Assembly: GCA_004292955.1 (NCBI GenBank) | Contig: RDXX01000008.1 | Location: forward strand, 62,001 to 126,000 | Origin: Oscillatoriales cyanobacterium | Lineage (GTDB): Bacteria; Cyanobacteriota; Cyanobacteriia; Cyanobacteriales; Microcoleaceae | DNA length: 64,000 bases | Direction of reading: 5' to 3' | Shown here: positions 14,241 to 22,231 of the stretch, piece by piece | Numbering within the stretch: position 1 is the stretch's first letter | Layout: every line of letters begins with the position of its first letter | Translations under genes and position numbers: made by a program | The notes under the pieces: model-generated | What the model was told of the DNA's origin: nothing | The model's database searches: none | What the model saw: only the letters and a program-made list of their open reading frames with translations

Positions 14241-15143
14241 CTAGCCCAACAATTTATGACTCAAAAACTTGGCAAAATCCCTAGCATCGCTGCGGATCAA
14301 GTGAATGCCGTCATTGGTGCGCCATTCTCGCGGGGGCGGGGGGGGCAACCACTCAAAGCGATCGGACGGAAACAGCTTTTTAGTCAATTCTCGGACTTGT
14401 TTTCTCCTGATTGCAGCGTCAACTCGCGACTCTTGAGGAATGTCAAATAAAATTATTTTTGCCCCGCTATTTTTATTGATTTCAGCGATTTGAGCTCTAA
14501 TTACAGCAGCTTCTTTTTTGATATCTTCTGCATCTTTTTTAGACAAAGGTTGGCTTTGAATGTCAACTGTTGTTTGGATAGCTTTTTGCGATAATTCCGG
14601 AGTAAGATTGCGAGCCTCTCCGCTATCTAGTGCCTCTTTTGTTGCTTTTTGATTTTGTTTAGAGCGTTTTTTTAACGAATGTATAAAAATACTAACTGGA
14701 CGATATTCTTCTCTCAGTATTGGCAAATACTGGCGCATCCAATAAAAAACAGGATTGTACAAAGATTCAACTAAATCCCTATCTATTGTGCGACTAATAG
14801 TATCGTTAATTTCTACCAAAATAATCGGAGGGTTGCTATTACTTTTTTTAACTATTTCTAAACCCGTCTGGCTCGATCCTCCCCCCAAAGCTATGCTCTT
14901 TACGCCCTTTCCAATGTCTGTAACATGAAGGTTGGCAGATAGAGAACTACCCACCATGACAATTTTCAGATCGGAATCATCATATACATACCTTTGAGCT
15001 TTGACAATATTATTTTGAATCAGGCTAACTCCGTCAGAAGCTGGCAACACTCCGCCACTGACGAGAACTTGATAAAAACTTATTACAAACAGGAAAATTA
15101 GTACCGGGCGCAGAATAGATCGCAACTTGTATTTTATAAACAT
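14241..15143 (-). CDS. SGNH-hydrolase-like membrane-anchored partner of MBOAT acyltransferase
   Basis: The ATG at 15143, preceded by AGAAGGTG as ribosome-binding site, gives 300 residues. The frame is open to 15191, but that would overlap the upstream gene. One N-terminal membrane helix (LRPVLIFLFVISFYQVLVSG) precedes an extracytoplasmic domain with MVGSSLSANL (block-I-like GxS) and a C-terminal NDGIHLIRSDARDF, which supplies the Asp-x-x-His pair of SGNH/GDSL enzymes. Such proteins (DltD/AlgJ/AlgX-like) pass acyl groups from an MBOAT protein to an exported polymer. The gene begins 10 bp after the MBOAT stop, a clear two-gene operon. The acceptor polymer is unknown. Confidence 0.72.
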   Translation of the reverse strand: MFIKYKLRSILRPVLIFLFVISFYQVLVSGGVLPASDGVSLIQNNIVKAQRYVYDDSDLKIVMVGSSLSANLHVTDIGKGVKSIALGGGSSQTGLEIVKKSNSNPPIILVEINDTISRTIDRDLVESLYNPVFYWMRQYLPILREEYRPVSIFIHSLKKRSKQNQKATKEALDSGEARNLTPELSQKAIQTTVDIQSQPLSKKDAEDIKKEAAVIRAQIAEINKNSGAKIILFDIPQESRVDAAIRRKQVRELTKKLFPSDRFEWLPPPPPREWRTNDGIHLIRSDARDFAKFLSHKLLG

Positions 15144-15153
15144 TGAACACCTT

Positions 15154-16665
15154 CTAGAATTGGAAATAAATAAATTGTTTCGAGCTGCCACTGTTGAGGA
15201 ATATCATTGCTAGCATAATTCCTAAAGCTACATCTTGATAAATACTCCAGAATTTTTGATTTTTTTTAAGTGAATCATGTTTCATCAGATTTTGCCAAGT
15301 GGGAAAATGAGGAATGTGATAAATTACTACTGGTAGGGAAAAAGTTAGCGTCGGAATAATGTGAGTCCAACCAGGCTTGACTTTATAGTTGCGAACTAAA
15401 GTAACTACGAAGTCAACTGCTTCTTCAAATCGTGGGAGTTTGAAAAGCAGCCATCCGAAGGAAACAAAAGAGAAAATTCCTACAACGCTAACGCTGTCAA
15501 ATAATAATTGCTGCCAGATTGGTTTGGTTTCTGCTGAATTGGGTTCTGGGGATTTATTTTTGGATTTGTCGAACCCAAAAAAGCGTTCTACTGCTAAACC
15601 AAATCCGTGATAAATGCCCCAAACTGCATAACTCCAAGCAGCACCGTGCCACAATCCGCCTAAAGTCATTACTGTCATTAAGTTAAGATAAGTTCTGATT
15701 TTTCCTTTACGGTTTCCTCCTAGGGGAAAGTATAGATAATCTCTGAGCCAAGTTGATAGGGAAATGTGCCACCTTCTCCAGAATTCGGAGAGGGAACGGG
15801 AGATGTAGGGAAAGTTGAAGTTGTCGGGAATTGCGTAGCCCAAAGCCGCTGCTAAACCGATCGCAATTAAGGAGTAACCGGCAAAATCGGCAAAGATTTG
15901 GATTGAGTAGCCGAACAGCAGCGTCAGGTTGGTAATAGTTCCAAATCCTTGGTAGTAGGGAAAGCTGATCCAGAAGGTATAGTCTTTTAAGTTGTCGGCG
16001 ACGACCATTTTTAGGAAGTAGCCGACTGTGAGCGATCTAAAAATGAAATTGAAAGAAATGTCTTTTAAATATTTAGGCTCAATCTGGGGATAGAATGTCT
16101 TGGATTTTAAAATAGGGCCTGAGAGTAAATTGGGAAAAAAGCTAATAAAAAATGAAGTATTGAGCAGGTGTTGGCTAAATTTGGGTGATACGTAAGCGTG
16201 GGATTCTGTTTCGCTTTCGCTTTTATCTTTTTGACTCAGTACATCTACCACTAAACTTATGCCTTCAAAGGTGTAGAAAGAAATACCGATTGGCAGAGGT
16301 AATTTTAAGAATAAATAAGCAATACTGCCTTCGGTTCGAGCAATATTAAAAACATCTGCAACAAAGTTAGTGAGCAAACCGGCGTATTTAAACAAGCTCA
16401 AAATTAATACATTCAGAACTACTCCTAATAAGGCCCAAAAAAAACGCTGTTTCTTGTCTGAAATTCTGGCAATTTGAAAGCTGGCTGTAGCGTTGATCGC
16501 AATTGAGAGGAGCAGGATTGACAGCAGTGCGGGAGCGTTCCAACTGTAAAATATGAAGCTGGCAATTATGAGGATGGGAACTTGCAGTTTTTGTAAGGGA
16601 GGCAAATAATATATGGTGAAAACAATTGCAAAAAATACTAGAAATTCAATACTGTTAAATAACAT
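15154..16665 (-). CDS. MBOAT family O-acyltransferase (AlgI/DltB-like)
   Basis: 503 residues with about ten hydrophobic helices. The family signature is clear: ISFYTFEGISLVVDVL, the SEFWRRWHISLSTWLRDYLYFPLGGNRKG block and MTLGGLWHGAAWSYAVWGIYHG, whose histidine is the catalytic residue of membrane-bound O-acyltransferases. It brings acyl (typically acetyl) groups across the inner membrane for transfer to a polysaccharide or wall polymer. The SGNH-like gene immediately downstream is the usual transfer partner. Length fits the AlgI group. Which polymer is acylated cannot be told from the window. Confidence 0.92.
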   Translation of the reverse strand: MLFNSIEFLVFFAIVFTIYYLPPLQKLQVPILIIASFIFYSWNAPALLSILLLSIAINATASFQIARISDKKQRFFWALLGVVLNVLILSLFKYAGLLTNFVADVFNIARTEGSIAYLFLKLPLPIGISFYTFEGISLVVDVLSQKDKSESETESHAYVSPKFSQHLLNTSFFISFFPNLLSGPILKSKTFYPQIEPKYLKDISFNFIFRSLTVGYFLKMVVADNLKDYTFWISFPYYQGFGTITNLTLLFGYSIQIFADFAGYSLIAIGLAAALGYAIPDNFNFPYISRSLSEFWRRWHISLSTWLRDYLYFPLGGNRKGKIRTYLNLMTVMTLGGLWHGAAWSYAVWGIYHGFGLAVERFFGFDKSKNKSPEPNSAETKPIWQQLLFDSVSVVGIFSFVSFGWLLFKLPRFEEAVDFVVTLVRNYKVKPGWTHIIPTLTFSLPVVIYHIPHFPTWQNLMKHDSLKKNQKFWSIYQDVALGIMLAMIFLNSGSSKQFIYFQF

Positions 16666-17211
16666 ATTCTTTTGATTTCGGTCTTTGATAAGTCTAACGG
16701 ACAGCGGGTTGATTACTTTGGTTTTTCATCGGTTTTTCAACCGATATCCCTCGCGTTGTCTGGTGGGATTTTTGTGAAAAAACCCAGTTTCTGCGTCTCA
16801 GAGTTTTTTACCTAAGTTGTGACACCATTTTCCTAAAATAATGCAACTGTTGGCAAGCTTTAAACCCATACATAGTAAGTCATTTCCAACTTTTTGATTT
16901 TCTATGCAAAAAGCGAAAATCGAAAATCGAAAAAGTTATCACTCACTATATCAAGGAGTGGCACTAATGCCAAGAGCGGACTCGTGGTGAGAGGTCGATC
17001 GCGCTTCCTGCAAAAGTGTAGCAAAGTTTACCTATTTTTCACGCTGCGACTACCTCCTGAGATAGATGTGCAAATACCTCCAGGGGCAAATTGCAATATT
17101 GGGAAACATTTCTTAACATATAGATAACAAAGGGAATCCGAGGAGACCAAAAATCCTTAAGCCCTTGGGGTGCTCGGTTAACCAGATTCTTCGCAAACAA
17201 GGGCTAAATCA
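16666..17211. other. 546-bp gap, no convincing gene
   Basis: A plus-strand frame at 16894-17127 has a composition not suggestive of a protein and is not called. The stretch 16740-16815 contains a GGTTTTTCAACCGATAT-type repeat and an AAAAAACCCAGTTTCTG fragment of the hairpin family. The last 80 bp should hold the promoter and leader of the small membrane protein gene. Confidence 0.4.
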
Positions 17212-17487
17212 ATGAACAAGCAGCAAAACTCCGAAGTTTCAGCATTTTTGCCAATGCTCCAAAAAGGCATTTGGCTGTTTGGGATTCTGTCTTGGATATT
17301 CGGGCTGACAGATAGAAGCATTGCACTATTGTCTGACGGATACCTGTCCGCGATCGATATTGTCCAGCTATTTACAGCTTCCTTCTTTTTCGTTAGTTGG
17401 ATTTTTTTAAGCCCGTTTCTGAGTTCTAACTCCCAGAGTCAGCGGAAGGTAGAAGGCATTCGGCAGAAAGTAGAAGCATCTCGCTAG
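17212..17487 (+). CDS. Small two-helix membrane protein
   Basis: 91 residues with two hydrophobic segments at about 18-34 (GIWLFGILSWIFGLTD) and 46-68 (IDIVQLFTASFFFVSWIFLSPF), separated by a short acidic loop. N- and C-termini are polar and the C-terminal tail is basic. I do not recognise a family. It stands alone, just before a large palindromic element at 17506-17623. Composition and a convincing ATG start support it as real, but function is unknown. Confidence 0.6.
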   Translation: MNKQQNSEVSAFLPMLQKGIWLFGILSWIFGLTDRSIALLSDGYLSAIDIVQLFTASFFFVSWIFLSPFLSSNSQSQRKVEGIRQKVEASR

Positions 17488-17505
17488 TTTTTAAGGAATG
17501 AGAAT

Positions 17506-17623
17506 TAAATAACTTACAATCTTTATTGTTCTTGTGGGATGGGCGTCCCGCCCGTCCAGAAAGGACGGGCGGGACGCCCATCCCACTTTCAAGAGTGTAA
17601 ATTATTTAATTTGCGATCCTAAG
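17506..17623. repeat. 118-bp element with 24-bp perfect inverted repeat, copy 1
   Basis: Arms 17534-17557 (starting GTGGGATGGGCGTCCCGCCC) and 17563-17586 are exact inverse copies separated by 5 bp. The whole element including flanks (AACTTACAATCTTTATTG on the left and TGTAAATTATTTAATT on the right) is repeated at 59093-59210. Both copies end at the stop codon of a minus-strand gene. Confidence 0.85.
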
Positions 17624-18512
17624 TTGTTATGTTAGATTCGGTCGGGCTGTTGGTTTCTTCTGTGGCGAAGCGGGCGGGCCAAATGCGATCGCAAAAAAAC
17701 AAAGTCCCCGCCGTCATACACAGTGGAATCGCCAACAGATTCAACAGGGGAATGCTCACCAAACCCAAACAAACCAAACCAAAACTCCCGCTAGCCGGCA
17801 AACTCGCCCGAATTATCTCAAATTTATCCTGAAAAGGTAGCTTCCGCCGCTCCAAAGGTGCATTTAAAAAGTCCAAACAGACAATAGTCGCGCCCAAAGC
17901 TACGCCTCCTAAACTGCTAAGAATAGAGCCGGGGCCGGGGAGAAAATTCAGCAGCAGGAGCGGTATCCCGATGCTGAACAAAAGTTGTAGTTTTCGGATT
18001 TCAAAGCCGATCGCCATTTGTAGATCCCGAAAAATACTCGCCAAGTTCATTGGTGCTTCTGCGGGCAATTGACCGTTCCGCAGAAGTTCCAATTGTTCGG
18101 ATAATTTGCCGTACCAGGGCGAACCTAAAATCACGCCAAACTGGACTAATAAAAACCCGATTATTAACAAAAGTCCTGAAACCAAAAGTACGCGCAGCAG
18201 CCAGCCGAAACCGATTGTTAAGACGCCAAGAAAGCTCAGCCAAGCTGGCAAACTCGCAATTAAATCATTAAATTTGACTGACAAATCGGCAACTAAAACG
18301 TCTATGCCTGCCAAACTAGGAAATAGCAAGCTTAAATAAAGACCGATACCAATTAAAAAATTTAGGACGACGGGAATTAATACATAAGTCCACAGCTTGG
18401 GAGTTTGCAAAATCAGCGTGAAAGCTCGAAAAGGATAGGTGAAACCTACCAAAAGTCCAAGGGGAGCGGTAATGGCTGCGGGGGCGGGATTTGAATTGAG
18501 CTGTTTTGACAT
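17619..18512 (-). CDS. EI24 domain-containing membrane protein
   Basis: The ATG at 18512 (MSKQLNSNPAP) gives 297 residues. The frame runs further upstream, but through a TGACAGT heptamer run, so the longer start is unlikely. Four or more hydrophobic helices are visible (TYVLIPVVLNFLIGIGLYLSLLF, FLGVLTIGFGWLLRVLLVSGLLLIIGFLLVQF, LLFSIGIPLLLLNFLPGPGS, LVCLGLVSIPLLNLLAIPL). The segment SPWYGKLSEQLE and the late GTLFFCDRIWPA are typical of the EI24/CysZ-like family. CysZ members take up sulfate in some bacteria, but the role of cyanobacterial EI24 proteins is not established. Confidence 0.85.
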   Translation of the reverse strand: MSKQLNSNPAPAAITAPLGLLVGFTYPFRAFTLILQTPKLWTYVLIPVVLNFLIGIGLYLSLLFPSLAGIDVLVADLSVKFNDLIASLPAWLSFLGVLTIGFGWLLRVLLVSGLLLIIGFLLVQFGVILGSPWYGKLSEQLELLRNGQLPAEAPMNLASIFRDLQMAIGFEIRKLQLLFSIGIPLLLLNFLPGPGSILSSLGGVALGATIVCLDFLNAPLERRKLPFQDKFEIIRASLPASGSFGLVCLGLVSIPLLNLLAIPLCMTAGTLFFCDRIWPARFATEETNSPTESNITT

Positions 18513-18515
18513 ATG

Positions 18516-18642
18516 GTTAAACAGTTGACAGTTGACAGTTGACAGTTGACAGCGAATTGATAAGAACGGAGATTTAAACTCCGTTTTTATCACAATCTGC
18601 CTTCATGAGTAAGGGCTTCAAACCCGGCTATTCGGTGAAGGA
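18516..18642 (+). repeat. About 125-bp interspersed repeat with heptamer head, copy 1
   Basis: TTAAACAGTTGACAG heptamer run, then a hairpin GGAGATTTAAACTCC, CACAATCTGCCTTCATG and CTATTCGGTGAA. A near-identical copy in the same orientation lies at 43265-43386. Here it covers the upstream region of the EI24 gene. Confidence 0.75.
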
Positions 18643-18716
18643 AGAAGGAAGAAGGAAGAAAGCCCTTCGACTACGCTCAGGGTACAAATTCTATTATTAT
18701 TACGTATGAGGATTTA

Positions 18717-19484
18717 TTGCAGGTAGCCCCAAAAGTGAAGCTTTTTATTTACCATACCCCGGAACTTACGCCAGCAGACAAGATGCCGGCTTGCGCGATC
18801 GCAGTTGATGTACTGCGGGCGACTACGACGATGGCGACGGCCTTGAATAATGGGGCGGAAGCTGTGCAAGTTTTCAGCGACTTAGATAAGCTGATGGCCG
18901 AGAGCGAAAAATGGCCTGGAGACAAGCGGATTCGCGCCGGAGAGCGCGGTGGCGCGAAAGTTGACGGTTTTGACATGGGGAATTCGCCGCTGGACTGCCC
19001 GCCAGAAAAGGTGACTGGAAAGCGAATTTTTATCAGCACAACTAACGGTACTCGGGCTCTGCAACGAGTGCAAGATGCTGCTACGGTGTTGACGGCGGCT
19101 TTGAACAACCGCAAATCTGTGGTGCAGTTTCTGTTAAGCAAAAAGCCGGAAAGTATTTGGATTGTGGGTTCTGGTTGGGAAGGGAGTTATTCGTTGGAGG
19201 ATACGGTGTGTGCTGGTGCGATCGCCCAAAGTCTTTTAGCAGAAAGCGGTATTCCTGCGATCGATTTTGCTGGTAACGATGAAGTGTTTGGGGCGATCGC
19301 TCTTTATCTGCACTGGCAAGATCGGCTGCATGAATTGTTGGAAAAAGCCAGTCACGGCCAGCGCCTCCTGGGTTTGGGTGTGATTGAAGATTTAAAATAT
19401 TGCGCGCAATTAGATACTTTAGATGTGCTTCCTATGCAGCGAGAACCGGGTGTGTTGGTGAAGTCGGATTTTAAAATTTCTTAG
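18717..19484 (+). CDS. comB: 2-phosphosulfolactate phosphatase family protein (ComB-like)
   Basis: 255 residues from a TTG at 18717. The GTG at 18735 (giving [13 protein letters not shown]) matches the usual family N-terminus better and is an alternative start. Family motifs are [44 protein letters not shown] and [10 protein letters not shown]. In archaea and some bacteria ComB dephosphorylates 2-phosphosulfolactate in coenzyme M synthesis. Cyanobacteria carry the gene without coenzyme M, so the substrate here may differ. It is divergently oriented from the EI24 gene, and the shared upstream region carries an interspersed repeat. Confidence 0.88.
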   Translation: MQVAPKVKLFIYHTPELTPADKMPACAIAVDVLRATTTMATALNNGAEAVQVFSDLDKLMAESEKWPGDKRIRAGERGGAKVDGFDMGNSPLDCPPEKVTGKRIFISTTNGTRALQRVQDAATVLTAALNNRKSVVQFLLSKKPESIWIVGSGWEGSYSLEDTVCAGAIAQSLLAESGIPAIDFAGNDEVFGAIALYLHWQDRLHELLEKASHGQRLLGLGVIEDLKYCAQLDTLDVLPMQREPGVLVKSDFKIS

Positions 19485-19560
19485 GCTGATTTCTGGGTTT
19501 TATCTTCGGAAGAAACGGCGAATTGAAATTGTCTGCGAGTGCAGTATTGGTAGGTACGCT

Positions 19561-19684
19561 GGGAGCATCTCAGTTTTGCATTTACAACAGTGCGAGCTTA
19601 AGAGCTCGCGTATTGTACAATACGCGAGCTCTTAAGCTCGCACTACAATAAAAAAAATGCTTTTTACAAAACTGAGATGCTCCC
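19561..19684. repeat. Nested palindrome (MITE-like), copy 1
   Basis: Outer inverted ends GGGAGCATCTCAGTTTTG and CAAAACTGAGATGCTCCC enclose an inner hairpin built from TGCGAGCTTAAGAGCTCGCG and its inverse. Related copies with the same ends are at 19693-19810, 38806-38929 and 47911-48040. No transposase is encoded. Confidence 0.8.
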
Positions 19685-19692
19685 GATGCTCC

Positions 19693-19810
19693 CGGAGCAT
19701 CTCAGTTTTGCATTTGTAGTGCGAGCTTAAGAGCTCGCGGGTATTATACTCGCGAGCTCTTAAGCTCGCACTCAAAGAAAAAATGCTTTTTACCAAAATG
19801 AGATGCTCCC
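19693..19810. repeat. Nested palindrome (MITE-like), copy 2
   Basis: Same ends (GGAGCATCTCAGTTTTG ... CAAAATGAGATGCTCC) and the same inner GCGAGCTTAAGAGCTCGC hairpin as copy 1, with a different loop. It starts 9 bp after copy 1, suggesting tandem insertion or duplication. Confidence 0.8.
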
Positions 19811-19958
19811 TGCGAGTCCGCATCCAATCGGAGGACTGAAGTCCTCACTACGAACGACGGAAGTTAGTAATTAGCGAACAATATTTTTTCAATAAAGTGC
19901 AATTAAAGATATTGAGTAGGGAGACAATATTGTTGTATTCCTAGTGTATTCCAGACAA

Positions 19959-21353
19959 TTAAGAATTGTTGGATTCGCCGAACCGTTGAATTAAACACTC
20001 GGCAATTCTGGCTGATGCACCGCCTTCTCCCATGCGGCGCCAGCCATTTTCAGCGATTAGCTGCAACCTGTCGGGATCGCGAAGCAAAGACTGGATGGTG
20101 CCGGCAACTTCGGCGGGATGTTTGACTAAAATTAATGAGGGGCCTAAGAGGCGACTTTGAGCTTCGGCAAAAGCGGGAGTAAATTGCGGGCCGCTTCCGG
20201 GAATGGCGATCGCCGGTTTTCCTAAACCGACAAATTGTTCTGTAGCGGTTCCGGCCATTGCGATCGCTAAATCGGCTTGGTACAAACAATCGTTAAAACT
20301 TTGCTGAGTTAAAATCATCGTGGCTTTTCTTTGCACAAAAGTCAAGGGCAATAGCAAATTAGGAGATTCTTTCCTAATTTCTTGAGCGCTAGAAACAGGA
20401 GGTCGCAAAATACTGCCTTCTCGCCGCTGGGTTTTAGTTTCGCCGTCTTGACGCCAGCCGAAAAATTCTAAACTAGGTCGCAAAGCTTCTAAGTTTAACT
20501 CGGGAGAAATAGCTCCGAAAAATAACAATTTGCGATCGCCAAACAGAGACAAAATTCCGGCTACAGCCTCTACTATTAGCAGCCAATTAGCATAGGCTTC
20601 CGGCGCTCGGGAACCGGGCAGTAAGGTGATGACGAGCGATCGCTCCATTTCCCGAAACTCTGCATCAGGGCCGTAAAAACGGGCGGGGTTTTCCGGTTCG
20701 AGTCCGTCCATCATGGGATTGCCGAGATTGTAGGCGGGAATTCCCAGCTTTTCTAAAGTCTCGGCGGTGAGGGCGTCCCGGACAAAAACGGCTTTACAGA
20801 GCTTTCTAGTCATCAACCAGCGCTCCCAAGGGAAATAAACCGATCGCGACCAAATCTTCCAAGCCCACGGGCGGGATTTGCCAGCCAGAGGCCCCTGCTC
20901 GTCCCGCACGTGATACTCCGACTTGGCCGTGCCGACAAAGGCATAGGGCGCGGCGCCCAGCCAAGCAAACAGCAGCGGTACAATATCTCCGCAAGCTAAG
21001 ATTGCTGGCTTGTGATTTCCAGACTGTTGTGGCGATCGCACCCAAGCGCGGATAGCTTTAAACTGAGCTAGGGTCAACTGAAGCAACCCGCCTTTGACAT
21101 CGCGCAAAAATTCCCTTCCGTCCATGTAGATAAAGCCACCCGAAGGCATCCGCTGCACCGGGCCGATGATGCAGGCGTTTTCTAGTTGAGCGAAAGCTTG
21201 CCCTTCGCCCACTAGCGGAAACACGGCTATTTCTGGGGGATGCGGGTGCTGTTGCAGTTCTCGCAAGATGCGAAGGGCGATCGCATCTTCTCCGTGGCCG
21301 TTACTGAGGCAAAGTATTTTCAATCCCAAATCTCTCAAAAAACTGTCTCTCAT
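19959..21353 (-). CDS. LpxB-like glycosyltransferase (lipid-A-disaccharide synthase-related)
   Basis: The ATG at 21353 (MRDSFLRDLGLKILCLSNGHGED) gives 464 residues. The frame is open further to 21548, but that would overlap the divergent Uma2 gene. The N-terminal Rossmann part shows LCLSNGHGEDAIALRILREL, and the C-terminal donor-binding part shows ITLLPGSRAPEAYANW, ADLAIAMAGTATEQFVGLGKPAIAIPG and EGGASARIAECL. These match the lipid-A-disaccharide-synthase-related family of cyanobacteria, GT-B fold. Substrate is not known. A low-similarity stretch of about 30 residues (ETKTQRREGSILRPP region) sits between the two halves. Confidence 0.85.
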   Translation of the reverse strand: MRDSFLRDLGLKILCLSNGHGEDAIALRILRELQQHPHPPEIAVFPLVGEGQAFAQLENACIIGPVQRMPSGGFIYMDGREFLRDVKGGLLQLTLAQFKAIRAWVRSPQQSGNHKPAILACGDIVPLLFAWLGAAPYAFVGTAKSEYHVRDEQGPLAGKSRPWAWKIWSRSVYFPWERWLMTRKLCKAVFVRDALTAETLEKLGIPAYNLGNPMMDGLEPENPARFYGPDAEFREMERSLVITLLPGSRAPEAYANWLLIVEAVAGILSLFGDRKLLFFGAISPELNLEALRPSLEFFGWRQDGETKTQRREGSILRPPVSSAQEIRKESPNLLLPLTFVQRKATMILTQQSFNDCLYQADLAIAMAGTATEQFVGLGKPAIAIPGSGPQFTPAFAEAQSRLLGPSLILVKHPAEVAGTIQSLLRDPDRLQLIAENGWRRMGEGGASARIAECLIQRFGESNNS

Positions 21354-21517
21354 ATTATCATCGGGCAAACAGGGCATCGGCCAAACAGGGCATTGGGCAT
21401 ACGTCACTTTTTTGAGAACTACTATATAGCAGAAAAAATGAAGTAAGTAGACCCGCGCGAGTCGGGCACTTTTTGGTAAAATAGCGGATGAAACTCCTAT
21501 TTTAGAGGTAAAATCGG

Positions 21518-22081
21518 ATGCTACAAACCCTGCCAAAATCTTTGACACTCGAAGAGTTTCTGAAGTTGTCAGAAACCAAACCAGCCAGCGAGTACATTGA
21601 CGGTAAAATCATTCAAAAACCCATGCCTCAAGGAGAACATAGTGTAATTCAAGGCGAGTTGACAAGTGCTGCTAATGCTGCTCTCAAACCTCAAAAGGTG
21701 GCGCGAGCATTTCCCGAACTGCGGTGTGTTTTTGGCGGTCGCGCGATCGTTCCCGACGTGACTGTATTCACTTGGGAGCGCATTCCCCGTAACGAAAATG
21801 GCGGTGTGGCAAATGTGTTTGCGATCGCCCCGGATTGGACAATTGAAATCCTCTCCCCTGACCAAAGCCAAACTAAAGTTACTAAAAATATTTTACATTC
21901 TCTCAAACACGGAACTCAAATGGGTTGGTTAATCGATCCAGAAGAGCGATCGGTTTTTGTATATCGGCCGGCTCAATCAACCGAGGTGTTTGACGAACCG
22001 GAACAGTTATTGCCCGTGCCATCTTTTGCCAGGGAATTGCAACTGACAGTAGGAGATTTATTTGGTTGGCTGTTACAGTGA
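21518..22081 (+). CDS. Uma2 family (DUF820) protein
   Basis: 187 residues. Motifs are LTLEEFLKLSETKPASEYIDGKIIQKPMPQGEHS at the N-terminus, AIVPDVTVFTWERIPRN (about 85-101) and APDWTIEILSPDQSQTKVTKNILHSLKHGTQMGWLIDPEERSVFVY. The Asp and Glu..Lys positions of the PD-(D/E)XK fold are visible (PDV, EIL...K). The upstream sequence has GAGGTAAA as a ribosome-binding site directly before the ATG. It is a different subfamily from the Uma2 proteins at 5694 and 6797. Function of the family is not known. Confidence 0.85.
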   Translation: MLQTLPKSLTLEEFLKLSETKPASEYIDGKIIQKPMPQGEHSVIQGELTSAANAALKPQKVARAFPELRCVFGGRAIVPDVTVFTWERIPRNENGGVANVFAIAPDWTIEILSPDQSQTKVTKNILHSLKHGTQMGWLIDPEERSVFVYRPAQSTEVFDEPEQLLPVPSFARELQLTVGDLFGWLLQ

Positions 22082-22231
22082 AACAACAGAATATTATATA
22101 GCCTTTCTCACTAACATGAGTTACGCATTGGGCGAAGCGAAGCGGAGGGATTGGGCCCAGCGTAGCGGAGGGATTGGATCTGACAACCAATAACTAATAA
22201 CCAATAACTAATAACCAATAACTAATAACTA
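22082..22231. repeat. Intergenic tandem repeats (AACTAATAACCAAT type)
   Basis: About five copies of a TAACTAATAACCAA unit run at 22186-22232, up to the stop codon of the hybrid kinase, preceded by two copies of AGCGGAGGGATTGG at about 22140-22176. No gene is seen. Confidence 0.7.

Noticed and set aside
16894-17127. 77-codon plus-strand ORF in the gap after the MBOAT gene
   Set aside because: No motif, poor start context and unlikely composition.
18749-19141. 130-codon minus-strand ORF inside comB
   Set aside because: It is antisense to the well-supported phosphatase.
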